Below are positions 51,369-60,906 of a stretch of 64,000 bases of DNA, in pieces (the stretch's first letter is position 1; every line of letters begins with the position of its first letter). Origin of the DNA: Candidatus Bathyarchaeota archaeon (GTDB lineage: Archaea; Thermoproteota; Bathyarchaeia; TCS64). The stretch covers positions 62,001 to 126,000 of the forward strand of contig JASLYX010000004.1 of NCBI GenBank assembly GCA_030739585.1, in the 5' to 3' direction. The notes beneath the pieces are model-generated. The model made no database searches, was not told where the DNA came from, and saw nothing but the letters and a program-made list of their open reading frames with translations. Position numbers and translations under genes: made by a program.

Positions 51369-51525
51369 AATCTAGTACGTGGCACGATGAGGAACGTTAC
51401 AAGATAGATAAGTATGTAACAGATTAAATCAACACAAATTTGATTTACTAAATCAGTCAGCAGTTACGAGTGCCGAAAATGTACTTGGTTTTATTTCACC
51501 GTTCCCAAGTTTTTCAAGAATAGAA

Positions 51526-51924
51526 ATGGCTGAGCGAATATCGGAGAAGATTCAGACTGCTGATTGGAAAGGCGAGAAACACGTCCCCGTTATAGATGGC
51601 CCCGACGAAGTCGGCGCAGGTGAAAAATTGGATATCACCGTGACCGTAGGCAAAGAGGTCGCACATCCGAACACAACGGAGCACCACATCCGCTGGATCA
51701 GGGTTTATTTTGTGCCTGAAGGGGAGAAATCGGCGTACGATGTAGGTAACTTTGAGTTCAACGCCCACGGAGAGAGTGCTGAAGGCCCTAATAAGGGACC
51801 AGTCTACACGAACCACGGAGTAAGTTTCTCCTTCAAAACCCAGAAAGGTGGCTCACTAAACGCTATCTCATACTGCAATATCCACGGACTCTGGGAATCC
51901 ACAAAAAGCATAAAAGTCAATTAA
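51526..51924 (+). CDS. Superoxide reductase (neelaredoxin/desulfoferrodoxin type)
   Basis: Non-heme iron enzyme reducing superoxide to peroxide, 132 aa, without the N-terminal desulforedoxin domain, so neelaredoxin-like. Iron ligands: EKHVPVI (His), HPNTTEHHIRW (His residues), SYCNIHGLWE (Cys and His); the catalytic Glu before the first His (GEKH) is present. TATA-like GGTTTTATTTC at 51487-51497 fits a leaderless start. Complements the peroxiredoxin at 6336 in oxygen defence. Confidence 0.93.
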   Translation: MAERISEKIQTADWKGEKHVPVIDGPDEVGAGEKLDITVTVGKEVAHPNTTEHHIRWIRVYFVPEGEKSAYDVGNFEFNAHGESAEGPNKGPVYTNHGVSFSFKTQKGGSLNAISYCNIHGLWESTKSIKVN

Positions 51925-51930
51925 CCACAC

Positions 51931-51952
51931 TTTTTTTTGTCCAAGTTTTTTC
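51931..51952 (+). terminator. Double oligo-T terminator after the superoxide reductase gene
   Basis: T8 (51931-51938) and T6 (51946-51951) follow the stop codon by 6 and 21 bp. Runs of T terminate archaeal transcription. Confidence 0.6.
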
Positions 51953-52155
51953 TTCCGCAAAGTTTATTAGCATTCTGCATTTCACTAAACTATCTAAATA
52001 CACGGTGTAGTAGATGGGTGAATATCTTTGTCTTAGATCAACGATACCATTCCCTTCTAATAGCCATTCATTTGCCTGTTGAACGTTCTCGCAACAATTT
52101 AAAATCTCCACACATCAAAATCTATCCTCAAACACGAAATAAGTCAGCGTAACTG

Positions 52156-53130
52156 GTGGGTCTATTTATCATACAACTTGAATCACTAGTCGTCCCGGGC
52201 ACAATTGAGACCTACGCGTCCAGAATAAACCATATTAAGGAACGTATAGGGAACACACCAATAGCACACCTCGACACCGTAAATGGCAACAGGATATACG
52301 CAAAACTAGAGCACCTGAACCCCTTCAGCCTGTCCGTTAAGGACAGGGCCGCAGCTTACATGCTCACCGGCCCGCTGGAGCGGGGTGAGATAAACCCCTT
52401 GGAGGAAAAGGTGTGGATAGAGGCTTCTTCGGGGAACTTGGGGATAGCCTACGGAAAGATCGGCTCCTATCTTGGAATAAAGACTTTCATCGTGGTACCC
52501 AGCGTCACTGACGAGGAGACGATAGAGATACTCAAGGAGAGCGTCTCCAAATACATGGTGACACCAGGAGGATATTGCCCTGGAGGGGAGAGGGACGGTG
52601 CCATTAAGATGGTGGCAGACCTCTGGATGGAGGACCCCAGGAAGTATGAGTTTAGAGACCAGTATAGGAGCCGAGACAACATCAAGGCCCACGTAGAAAC
52701 CACAGGACCAGAGTTCTGGAACCAGACCAACGGGGAGATCACTCACCTCGTACTCGCACCGGGTACGGGGGGCACCATCATCGGGTCGGCACGGTACTTG
52801 AAAAGCCAGAACCCGGAGATCAAGATTATAACCGTTCAACCCCAGAGAGACCACAAGATCCAGGGTGTCAGGAACTTTGAGGAGTCGATGAAATCAATAA
52901 TCTTCTCCGACAACGAGGACCTCATTGATGACTGGGTCCATGTGGGAGACAAAGAGGCATTCCAGGCTATGGAGGGGCTCTGGAATAATAGATATCCAGT
53001 GGGATTTTCCTCTGGACTGAACTACGCCGCAGCGAAAAAGATAGCCAAAAAAGAGGAGAACGCTGTGATCGCAACGCTGTTCCCGGCTAATGGCAGGGGG
53101 AACACGAACACTACGACCTCCCTCAAGTAG
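52156..53130 (+). CDS. Cysteine synthase/cystathionine beta-synthase-like PLP enzyme
   Basis: Fold-type II PLP enzyme, 324 aa. PLP lysine in FSLSVKDRAAAYML, substrate loop EASSGNLG, and phosphate loop APGTGGTIIG. In family terms it joins a sulfide or thiol to O-acetylserine, O-phosphoserine or serine. NTPIAHLDTVNGNRIYAKLE is typical. The first ~25 codons from GTG 52156 are uncertain; the start could lie a little downstream. The 225-bp region before it has no gene. Confidence 0.85.
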   Translation: MGLFIIQLESLVVPGTIETYASRINHIKERIGNTPIAHLDTVNGNRIYAKLEHLNPFSLSVKDRAAAYMLTGPLERGEINPLEEKVWIEASSGNLGIAYGKIGSYLGIKTFIVVPSVTDEETIEILKESVSKYMVTPGGYCPGGERDGAIKMVADLWMEDPRKYEFRDQYRSRDNIKAHVETTGPEFWNQTNGEITHLVLAPGTGGTIIGSARYLKSQNPEIKIITVQPQRDHKIQGVRNFEESMKSIIFSDNEDLIDDWVHVGDKEAFQAMEGLWNNRYPVGFSSGLNYAAAKKIAKKEENAVIATLFPANGRGNTNTTTSLK

Positions 53131-53236
53131 GTTAGTTCTAACGAGGTCAATGTCAAGATGAAAATGGATCAATGAGAGGGTTTGCCTACCGATGGAAGAT
53201 ATAGTTTAAACGCCGGACACAATCAATTGTGAATAT

Positions 53237-54244
53237 ATGACACACCTCTTAGATCCCTTGAAAGTTGGCTGCCTAAGACTCAGGAACAGGATAGTTATGC
53301 CCCCAATGGCCACAAATTATGCCAACGGTAATGGAGAGGTCACCGAGAAACTGTTGAACTTCTACGCAGCTAGATCCCAAGATTTGGGACTTATGATCGT
53401 GGAGCACTCTTATATTGAACCTGTGGGAAAGGCGAGTTCAAATCAGATCGGGGCCCACTCCGATGATCTCATCCCTGGCTTGGCCAGACTCGTAGATATA
53501 GTTCATGATAACGAAACCCCCATTGTTCTGCAGTTGAATCACGGGGGAGGAACGACGAAAAGAGAGGTCACAGACACAATGCCCGTTGCCCCCTCGGCTT
53601 TGGTACACCCAATAAGAGGTATGGAAATCCCCCATGAGTTGACCTTAGAAGAGATCGATGATTTAATCGTTAGCTATGCTGATGCGGCTCGAAGAGCCAA
53701 GGATGCTGGATTCGATGCAGTTGAGATCCACGGAGCCCACGGCTACCTCCTATGTCAGTTCCTCTCTCCGGCGACGAACAAGAGACGCGATGAGTACGGT
53801 GGAGACCTGAGAAGCCGAGCCCGCCTACCATGCAAGATCATCGAGGCAGTGAAGCAGAACCTAGGCAGAGCCTTCCCCGTGATCTACAGGATCGGTGTAA
53901 CCGATCTATACCCAGGAGGACTCACATTAAAAGAGGGAGTCGAGGCCACGAGGCTCCTCGCCGAGAAAGGCGTTGACATAATTGATGTATCGGGCGGTCT
54001 CTGCGGAAGTACCCCTAAAAGGCTAAGTGGTCCGGGCTTTTTCGTTCCACATGCAAAAGCCGTAAAAAATGTTGTTGATATTCCTGTTATTGGTATAGGA
54101 GGGATAAAGACAGCTTCGGAGGCCAATGATATTATAGAATCTGGTAAGGTGGACCTCGTGGCGGTGGGCCGGGCTATGCTCAGAGAGGCAAAATGGGCTA
54201 CTAAGGCTGTAGAGGAGCTTAGCGGCTCAGTTTTATTTGAATAG
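53237..54244 (+). CDS. NADH:flavin oxidoreductase, Old Yellow Enzyme family
   Basis: FMN TIM-barrel reductase, 335 aa, lacking the C-terminal FeS/NAD domain of 2,4-dienoyl-CoA reductase, so of the short OYE/YqjM type. Motifs: LRNRIVMPPMATNYANGNG, VLQLNHGG, FDAVEIHGAHGYLLCQFLSP and RDEYGGDLRSR. Substrates are activated alkenes such as enoates or quinones. Upstream -10/TATA-like sequence is weak. Possibly co-regulated with the CoA-transferase that follows on the opposite strand. Confidence 0.88.
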   Translation: MTHLLDPLKVGCLRLRNRIVMPPMATNYANGNGEVTEKLLNFYAARSQDLGLMIVEHSYIEPVGKASSNQIGAHSDDLIPGLARLVDIVHDNETPIVLQLNHGGGTTKREVTDTMPVAPSALVHPIRGMEIPHELTLEEIDDLIVSYADAARRAKDAGFDAVEIHGAHGYLLCQFLSPATNKRRDEYGGDLRSRARLPCKIIEAVKQNLGRAFPVIYRIGVTDLYPGGLTLKEGVEATRLLAEKGVDIIDVSGGLCGSTPKRLSGPGFFVPHAKAVKNVVDIPVIGIGGIKTASEANDIIESGKVDLVAVGRAMLREAKWATKAVEELSGSVLFE

Positions 54245-54318
54245 CGAGTTCAGAATCCCGATATTATCTTCTTGTAAAGTTCGATTGTCTTCTTTACCTC
54301 GACGGGCGCATGTCGGAT

Positions 54319-54501
54319 TTAGCGAAAAAACAGTCGAGCCATAAACCACTTCAGCAGGGCAAAAATAGGGGAGTATTTAGTGACTAATTCGAGATCTGCG
54401 GTATCAACCACGTCTGGTTTGGATAAGGGGATAGGGTCCGCAGCTACTTTCGAGAGGGCTTTATGGAAAACCTGAGCCATAATAGGCGTCGAGAACTTCA
54501 C
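54319..54501 (-). CDS. Hypothetical 60-residue protein downstream of the CoA transferase
   Basis: GTG 54501 overlaps the CaiB stop (GTGA), a coupling overlap. Sequence starts KFSTPIMAQVFHKALSKVA and ends LKWFMARLFFR. No recognisable domain. Possibly a small operon partner; could be spurious. Confidence 0.35.
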   Translation of the reverse strand: MKFSTPIMAQVFHKALSKVAADPIPLSKPDVVDTADLELVTKYSPIFALLKWFMARLFFR

Positions 54502-55652
54502 TCCCCAAATACTATACCCGTTTTCTTGAGCTCTTGAAAACGCTCTTCAGAGTATCCTAAGAGACCCTTAACCACTTCTGCGTTATGCTGTCCGAAAACA
54601 GGGGCAGGACGTCTCTCATCTATGGGAGTTTCAGAGAACTTCACCGGGAAGTTGACGGATCTAATCTTACCTGCCTTAGGGTGATTCACCTCAATGATCA
54701 TCTCCCGGGCCTCAACATGCGGATCTTCCTCGATCTCAGGGATGTCGTAGACGGGGGCAACGGGGATCCCGAATCTGGCCATATATTCAACCAACTCGTC
54801 TCTAGTTTTCCCGGCGATGATCTTGTCTAAGATCTCCTGAGTCACCTCATCGATCCCCAGCTCCACTTTCAACCGTTCTATAGCTTTTGGCCTGTGGCCG
54901 GCGATCTGTACCCAGCCCCCATCCTTAGCTTGCTTTAGGCCTCCAATCATGTGGGCTCTAGGATAATGTTTCCTGATCTCATGGGGCCTGAGCCCAGTAA
55001 GCATGTAGCTGGTGATCCCCGTGTTGTAGGCTAGCATGCAGTCTAGCTGAGCCACGTCAATCATCTGGCCCATACCTGTCCGGTCTCTGTGCCTTATTGC
55101 GGCAATGATGGACATGGCCGCCATGGTACCTGGCCCAAGATCTCCGTAGGCTTGTGCTATTTGAATAGGAGGGCCCTTGGGGTCGACCCCGTCCCCCGTG
55201 AGCCGGGTGTGGCCACTCATAGCCTCAGCAATGGAGGCATAAGCGGGGCGGCTGGTATAAGGGCCGTACTGGCCGAAGCCTGATAGTGCAGCATAGATTA
55301 ACTTAGGGTTGATCTCTGTGAGAACGTCGTACCCAAGGCCAAGGCGTTCCATGGTTCCGGGGGCAAAGTTCTGGACCACGACATCAGAGATTTTTATTAG
55401 GTCCTTGAAAACGTCTACCCCCTGAGGGTCCTTGAGGTTCAGAGAGATACCCATCTTGTTCATATTCAGATGATGGAAAATGGTGCTGGCACCCCCAAAG
55501 AGGGGTCCCCGGGCCACACGCCCTATAGAACCCCAGGGGGGCTCAATCTTGATCACCTCAGCTCCAAGATCAGCAAGCATCATAGTGCACCAAGGGCCAA
55601 ACCAGACGTGACTCAAGTCTGCAACACGTATGTCATCGAGAATTTTAGACAT
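54498..55652 (-). CDS. Type III CoA-transferase, CaiB/BaiF family
   Basis: 384 aa; transfers CoA between carboxylic acids through an aspartyl-CoA thioester intermediate. N-terminal IRVADLSHVWFGPWCTMMLA, AEVIKIEPPWG, NMNKMGISLNLKDPQG, and VQNFAPGTMERLGLGYDVL are typical. The catalytic Asp is in AYGDLGPGTM. C-terminal VPVAPVYDIPEIEEDPH is present. Substrate unknown. Followed by a small coupled frame. Confidence 0.9.
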   Translation of the reverse strand: MSKILDDIRVADLSHVWFGPWCTMMLADLGAEVIKIEPPWGSIGRVARGPLFGGASTIFHHLNMNKMGISLNLKDPQGVDVFKDLIKISDVVVQNFAPGTMERLGLGYDVLTEINPKLIYAALSGFGQYGPYTSRPAYASIAEAMSGHTRLTGDGVDPKGPPIQIAQAYGDLGPGTMAAMSIIAAIRHRDRTGMGQMIDVAQLDCMLAYNTGITSYMLTGLRPHEIRKHYPRAHMIGGLKQAKDGGWVQIAGHRPKAIERLKVELGIDEVTQEILDKIIAGKTRDELVEYMARFGIPVAPVYDIPEIEEDPHVEAREMIIEVNHPKAGKIRSVNFPVKFSETPIDERRPAPVFGQHNAEVVKGLLGYSEERFQELKKTGIVFGE

Positions 55653-56315
55653 TGATAATGTTGGGTTTGTTTCTATAGTTAAATGCGATCACAAGGACTC
55701 CGAAAAAAAGGTAAAAAAATAGTGGAGGGGTGACGCGCGCGCGACATTTAAATTATCCTCGTAGCGCGCAACCCTATCCCCCTTGCTTGTGAATTTAATT
55801 CCCTGATTGCGCGCAGGTTCATATTTCAAGCTATTCAATCTTGAATATTTCAACTTATTAGAACTGTGAAAATTTTTTCGAGACTGAAGACCATTCTCGC
55901 ATTTAGTTGGCTATATAAAAGTTCTAGTTGCATACGCGTGGGTGTTCAAGAAATGTACCTACGCCTACACTCCAGTCCATCGTATATGCGGACAAGCCTA
56001 GAGTCCTATCCACAGGATGAGATTTTGTGCATTTGTGTCTTCCAATACAACTATTCCAGAGAAGAGATTGGGCAGGGGACCATCTAAAGGGACTTTGCAG
56101 TAGAATGAGATTAGGTACCTTCCTTGGGGAAGTAGATGGTGTAGGCTGAACTAAGTATAATTTTGCGCGCACTCTTAGAGTTAATTCCAAAGTCAACAGC
56201 TAGTATTATAGGAACTGCTGGCGATAACCGTTAGACTCCCTCGCGGAATCTTGGAACGTTCTTATAGTCCTATGCTAAAGGGGACAGCCCTGGAGACTAT
56301 AAATGGGGAGCATGA
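55653..56315. other. Long intergenic region rich in GCGCGC motifs
   Basis: 660 bp with no recognised gene; two overlapping frames (55866-56087 plus, 55924-56196 minus) have no protein-like features. It holds four (GC)n hexamers at 55734-55743, 55764-55769, 55809-55814 and 56165-56170. Four in one gap is the highest density in the window. May be a regulatory or structural region. Confidence 0.5.
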
Positions 56316-57404
56316 TCAATAATTCTCGACGGGAGCCATACCCGCGCCGTAACCCAAGAGGACATCATCCCTAAAGGCCTCTTTGATCATCTTCCGAGAG
56401 TACCAGAGTTGATGGATGCCCTGGGCCAGCATTGCAACGACTCCTAATTCCCCCAAGAACCCCGTCCACCCGTTCCAGAGAAAGTGGAGGGTAATTGCGA
56501 CGAGGAGCCCCGGAAGGAGATCCCAACTCACTACCCTGCCCCGCCTCACCTTCGCGATTGCAAGCCATAGCCCTGTGGTGCCTACCCAGACCCCGTGGCC
56601 CCAGCAGAGTAGGGATCTCATCACGAGGACTGAGGCATCAAAGTTAAGGAAGTATTGAAAGTTCTCCATCGCGAAGAATCCGAGACCCGACGCAAAGCCA
56701 TAGATGACGCCGTCCAGCGGGCTGTTGAACTCCTTGCTCCAGACCTTGTGCCGGACCAACAAGTACAGACCTAGTGCCTTGAGGGGCTCCTCCACGAAGG
56801 GTGCAACAAGTGCCCCGTTGCCAAACAGGGATTGGAATGCAGGACCAAATGCAATGTTCAGAGGAGCGGCAAGGAGTCCGCTGAAGACCCCCCAAGCGAA
56901 GAGGGCGATAATGAACCTGAGAGGCTCCCTCTCATACTTGTCGCTCCTGTAGACCCAGAACAGGAAGAGAAACGCGACGGCATAGGTAGAGAAAAAGTAC
57001 ATCAGATTGCTGTCTATAATGGAGACAGCCTGCTCACCAAACTCAAGTAAGTAGAACCCAGCGAACAGCACTACAGCGATTACGATCAATTTCCAGGACT
57101 GGGAGACCAGTGGCTGGGGAAGCTTCTCGTAGACCACGTCTGAGACGTCTATAAGACGGGGCCGCTGGGCGAAAAGACCCGCGAAGGCCCCTATGATGTT
57201 GCCCATGACATCGCCCTTCTGAGGAGACGGGAACGGGGGAGGAATGTAGTTCGAAGGGAGAGATGGGGGCGGAGGTGTGTAACTAGAAAGAGACGGCGGC
57301 AGTGGAACGCTCTTAGGCGTCAGATTCATCCCGCAGGCTCCGCAGAACCTGTTGTTGGTATCCACGGGGGTTCCACAATTTGGGCAGAACTGCACTATAT
57401 TCAC
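56316..57404 (-). CDS. PrsW-like (CPBP-related) intramembrane protease with N-terminal zinc ribbon
   Basis: 362 aa. N-terminal zinc ribbon CPNCGTPVDTNNRFCGACG, a proline-rich linker (PPPPSLPSNYIPPP), then about eight membrane helices. PrsW motifs: APFVEEPLKALGLYLL (EE), DGVIYGFASGLGFFAMEN, WGHGVWVGTTG and LHFLWNGW (H). PrsW proteases cleave membrane anchors of anti-sigma-like proteins in Bacillus. The zinc ribbon is a common archaeal addition. Target unknown. Confidence 0.85.
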   Translation of the reverse strand: MNIVQFCPNCGTPVDTNNRFCGACGMNLTPKSVPLPPSLSSYTPPPPSLPSNYIPPPFPSPQKGDVMGNIIGAFAGLFAQRPRLIDVSDVVYEKLPQPLVSQSWKLIVIAVVLFAGFYLLEFGEQAVSIIDSNLMYFFSTYAVAFLFLFWVYRSDKYEREPLRFIIALFAWGVFSGLLAAPLNIAFGPAFQSLFGNGALVAPFVEEPLKALGLYLLVRHKVWSKEFNSPLDGVIYGFASGLGFFAMENFQYFLNFDASVLVMRSLLCWGHGVWVGTTGLWLAIAKVRRGRVVSWDLLPGLLVAITLHFLWNGWTGFLGELGVVAMLAQGIHQLWYSRKMIKEAFRDDVLLGYGAGMAPVENY

Positions 57405-57519
57405 CTAGAAAAAAAGTTTTCGTTGATGTAAAATCGTTTATAGTATATAGGGTATTTAAAAAGAACTAAATACCGTCCCAACTTCAATTATAACGACCTA
57501 GATACAGGTAAGACCTTGA

Positions 57520-57879
57520 TCAATATGAATGAGACTCCAGCGCATGCTGAGACTTTTTTCTAGTCCAACGATCTTTATCTCTTGTAGCATATTTTTTCAT
57601 TACCTTCCCAAAACTGTCGTTAAGATCGATCTCATAATAATTAGCTAGACACACAAGACTAAACAAGATATCTGCGAGTTCCAATCCAATATCAGTATTT
57701 GTTTCTGAAGATTTCTTCTTTTTAATCTTTTCGAGACTATTTATTTCGCGAGCTAGTTCTCCTACCTCTTCAACGATACAAGCAAGCATTGAAAGAGGAG
57801 GCCAGTATCCCTCCTTAAACTGATTGATCCATGCATCGACGGTTTCTTGGATTTGATTAAGTTGGAGTTGTTTACCCAC
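57520..57879 (-). CDS. MazG-like nucleotide pyrophosphohydrolase
   Basis: 119 aa all-alpha NTP-PPase. LACIVEEVGELAREIN (EExxE) and LELADILFSLVCLANYYEIDL (ExxD) supply the Mg-binding residues. It hydrolyses NTPs or dNTPs to NMP and pyrophosphate, thought to clean damaged nucleotides or lower nucleotide levels. GTG 57879 start. Lysine-rich C-terminus. Monocistronic. Confidence 0.85.
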   Translation of the reverse strand: MGKQLQLNQIQETVDAWINQFKEGYWPPLSMLACIVEEVGELAREINSLEKIKKKKSSETNTDIGLELADILFSLVCLANYYEIDLNDSFGKVMKKYATRDKDRWTRKKSQHALESHSY

Positions 57880-58540
57880 GATTATCTCACAGATGAATGG
57901 AACTACAAGGAATAACCATATTTCATTTACTGTATTGGTTTTAACGTCTATATAGATAATCAGAATAGTAGAAATGAGAATTTGAAGAACTCGTTTTCAT
58001 TATCTAATTTTTAAGAGCCCTCATCGCTCGGTTGTTCAAGAAAAAAGATCACATGTTATTGCTAATCCTTGCTTTTTGAGTTAACGCCTCTAGTAGGAAG
58101 GTCTGTAAACGTTTCGGAGGATTCAGACGTTCTGGTGACAGTTACGGAATGGAAGGATATTCTGAGCGCTACACCTTGAAGAGAGATGTTTTTCAGTCAA
58201 ACTTGAAGAATGAGGTAACCGTTCACCATACGTTCCTTTGTGTTTGTTTATATTCATAAAGAAAACGGATGATATAAACTAAAACGGAACGAAGCAAGAT
58301 GGCTAGGCCAAATCCAAGGAGAACTTCGGTTAATTTCATAAAGTGTCATTCCACGATTCAATAGATCTCATAAAATGATAATCCTTAAGACTAAATTGAA
58401 AAACCAATCGTTCCCATACGGCCTCCAAAATAATCAATTAAACGTTAAATCCATATTATTAAATACATTAAAAAAATGAAGATTATTCTATTCATCAAAA
58501 CAATCGGAATTATCTGTGCCTTGTGTGCGCGCCTCGGGAC
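57880..58540. other. Intergenic, nothing recognised
   Basis: About 660 bp, A/T-rich, several stop codons in all frames. A GCGCGC motif lies at 58527. No RNA gene seen. Confidence 0.4.
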
Positions 58541-59578
58541 TTAATCTACTGCCTTCCAGAAATCTCTCACATGTAGCTTTTTACCCAGATAGACCAGTCC
58601 CAGCATAATAGGAACCTCCCAGAAAAGCCCCATTGTTGTCCCCAGCGCCGCCAGAGACTCGAGCCCATAAAGGCTGATGGCCGTCGCTATTGCAATCTCA
58701 AAATGGCTTGAGGAGCCTATGATCACGGATATGATCGCCTCAGGGTATGCCAAACCAATCAACCGGGTCATCACAAGGTTGACGCCGACCACAATAACGA
58801 AACCTAGGAGTAATGGGAGAGAGATGAGCACTAACTCTCCGGGGTTTTGGATCAGAACTTTGCCGTTTAACGAGAATAATACGATGAGGGTGGTGAGCAA
58901 CGCGATCAAAGAGACTCGCGCCACAAGTGGTCTGTAGACCTCGTGGAACCAATCAGCCCCCTTGGTCCCCAAGATGTACCTCTTCGAGATGTACCCCACT
59001 ATCATCGGTACCCCGATGAACACGAATACGGATACCACTAGCGCCCACCGATCAATCTGAATTTTCCTGATCCCCGTCAGGAAGGATACTATCGGCGCAT
59101 ATAGGAACATAATGGTTAATGTATTCAGGCTCGTATTAGTCACGTTTTGTTCCTGATTACCCTCAGCAAGATCGCCCCAAACCAGCACCATTGCGGTGCA
59201 CGGACTCGAGCCTAGTAGGATCAAGGAGATGATTAGCTGATCTCGCCCTCCTAGGAAGGCATAAGCCAAGAAAGCGGTAACTAGGGGCGCTAGGATCCAG
59301 TTGGAGAAGATCGTGAAAAGGATGGGCTTAGGGTTTATCATCAACTTTCTGAGCTCAGAGAGTTGCAGGTTCAGGAGTGCCGGATACATCATTAGGAAGA
59401 GACATATGCCAATGGGAACTGAGATGCCGCCGATCTTCAAAGCGTCAATAGCTAGACTCAAGTCAGGGAACAACTGGGATAAAGCCAACCCCACCACCAT
59501 GCAAATGCCTATCCAGACTGCAAGGTATCTATCGAACAATCCGAGAGCACTCCCCCTCTCTGAGCCCTCAACCATCAT
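58541..59578 (-). CDS. acr3: Arsenite efflux permease, ACR3 family
   Basis: Ten-helix bile-acid/arsenite/riboflavin superfamily transporter, 345 aa. ACR3 signatures: LLGSSPCTAMVLVWGDLAEG with the essential Cys, and SSSHFEIAIATAISLYG. It expels arsenite (or antimonite) in the plasma membrane. A TATA-like ACTATAATAAAG is about 25-35 bp upstream of ATG 59578. No arsenate reductase or ArsR is nearby. Confidence 0.88.
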   Translation of the reverse strand: MMVEGSERGSALGLFDRYLAVWIGICMVVGLALSQLFPDLSLAIDALKIGGISVPIGICLFLMMYPALLNLQLSELRKLMINPKPILFTIFSNWILAPLVTAFLAYAFLGGRDQLIISLILLGSSPCTAMVLVWGDLAEGNQEQNVTNTSLNTLTIMFLYAPIVSFLTGIRKIQIDRWALVVSVFVFIGVPMIVGYISKRYILGTKGADWFHEVYRPLVARVSLIALLTTLIVLFSLNGKVLIQNPGELVLISLPLLLGFVIVVGVNLVMTRLIGLAYPEAIISVIIGSSSHFEIAIATAISLYGLESLAALGTTMGLFWEVPIMLGLVYLGKKLHVRDFWKAVD

Positions 59579-59768
59579 AAATCTCGATGGGTAGGGAAGG
59601 AACTTTATTATAGTTTATCGACATGATCGCCGCACTTAAAGGAAAAAACCCGGAAAGGGAAGAATCTGGTGATTGGGGGCGCACGCAGATTAGTCAGCTA
59701 ATTTACTGAAGTAACAATCAAAGATTAGATTAAATATTTTTGAGTCTTCTCTTGTCTTTGATATACAT

Positions 59769-59978
59769 ATGTGTGTCCAAAAATGCCAAGAAGCTGCAGC
59801 TAGAAAGTTCAATATTGACATAGCCATTTAGTCGTTGCATAGTGGTGAACTTATATCCATGAGCGTTATGGAAATTATCTCTACCTTGCAAAGCGTAGAG
59901 CTTGCGAAAACAACCTGTCTAATCGCCATTTCATTGAACGGATACGCTGTCCCAGGTTCTCTACTACGTTATTTCTAA
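59769..59978 (+). pseudogene. Possible small gene with one in-frame TAG
   Basis: ATG 59769, MCVQKCQEAAARKFNIDIAI, then TAG, then in the same frame SLHSGELISMSVMEII and LNGYAVPGSLLRYF to TAA 59976. About 69 codons. No family recognised. May be coincidence, since other stop codons occur in the region. Confidence 0.2.
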
Positions 59979-60031
59979 AGCCAGCAGCGCGAAGTTTTTA
60001 TAAAGTCCCCCTGAGGGGGGATTCGATAGAT

Positions 60032-60805
60032 ATGAAAGCCATTGATGTAATTTTAAATCGTAAAACTATTCGAAAATTTGATGAAACCCCAATTACAGAT
60101 GAAATGATAGTCAAGATCGTTGAGGCTGGCATAAGAGCACCGTCCGCTTGTTCATTGCAGACGTATTCAATTATATGGATCAAAGAGAAGGAGCGGAGGA
60201 AAAAGCTTTGGGAGTCATGTGGGAAGCAGTCTTGGATCTTAGATGCACCATTAACCCTGTGTGTTTGCTCAGATGTTAGGAAGGTTTCCAGAATGATGGG
60301 AGCTTTGGACTTTGAATCCTCCCTTGAAGAAGGTATGGGTTATCGCTGGAAGCTTTTTTCACTCATAGATGCTGCGCTGGTAGCCCAAAATATGGTGATT
60401 GCTTCAGAGTCCTTTGGGCTGGGCTCAGTATATATCGGTGGCGCAATGGCTAACCGAAAAGTTATCGAGGCCTTGAACCTCCCAAGAGGTGTACTTCCGA
60501 TTAGTCTTCTTTGTATTGGATATCCCTCTGAAAACCCTCCCCTCAGGCCTAGGCATCCACTTGAAAACATCTTGTTTATCGACAAATATAGGGATCTCAC
60601 AATCAAGGAGCTCGAGAACTCCATTAGATGCATGACCGAAAAGCTGGTGAAAGAACAATATTACGTTAACTATGAAATGGGAGACAGAAACTATACGTGG
60701 ATTGACAATGTGAAATCAAAAATGGTTCCAGATAGAAAATCAGAGGAAAGATTGATAAAGCTACTGAAACAGGCTGGATTCACATTCAGTGAGTCCATCC
60801 CTTGA
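60032..60805 (+). CDS. Nitroreductase-family FMN protein
   Basis: 257 aa. N-terminal MKAIDVILNRKTIRKFDETP and ITDEMIVKIVEAGIRAPSA bind FMN phosphate; the C-terminal PISLLCIGYPSENPP is the family NAD(P)H/FMN region. Broad reductive substrates (nitroaromatics, quinones, flavins). TATA-like TTTTTATAAAG at 59995-60005 fits a leaderless start. Extended C-terminal helices (about 50 aa) beyond the domain. Confidence 0.88.
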   Translation: MKAIDVILNRKTIRKFDETPITDEMIVKIVEAGIRAPSACSLQTYSIIWIKEKERRKKLWESCGKQSWILDAPLTLCVCSDVRKVSRMMGALDFESSLEEGMGYRWKLFSLIDAALVAQNMVIASESFGLGSVYIGGAMANRKVIEALNLPRGVLPISLLCIGYPSENPPLRPRHPLENILFIDKYRDLTIKELENSIRCMTEKLVKEQYYVNYEMGDRNYTWIDNVKSKMVPDRKSEERLIKLLKQAGFTFSESIP

Positions 60806-60906
60806 TCCGTTTTTATATGCGGTTCGCGCACCTCTGGTACTTCTTTTCTTGTTCAAGTTGTGAACCAGAGTACGAAGGTCCCGCTCCTCCGCCTCACCTA
60901 ATGGGT

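Noticed and set aside
51022-51369. Plus-strand frame across tRNA-Cys
   Set aside because: It is translation of the tRNA and its flanks; a real tRNA occupies the region.
55866-56196. Overlapping frames in both strands in the 660-bp gap after the CoA transferase gene
   Set aside because: Neither has motif, hydrophobic pattern or start signal; both probably chance.
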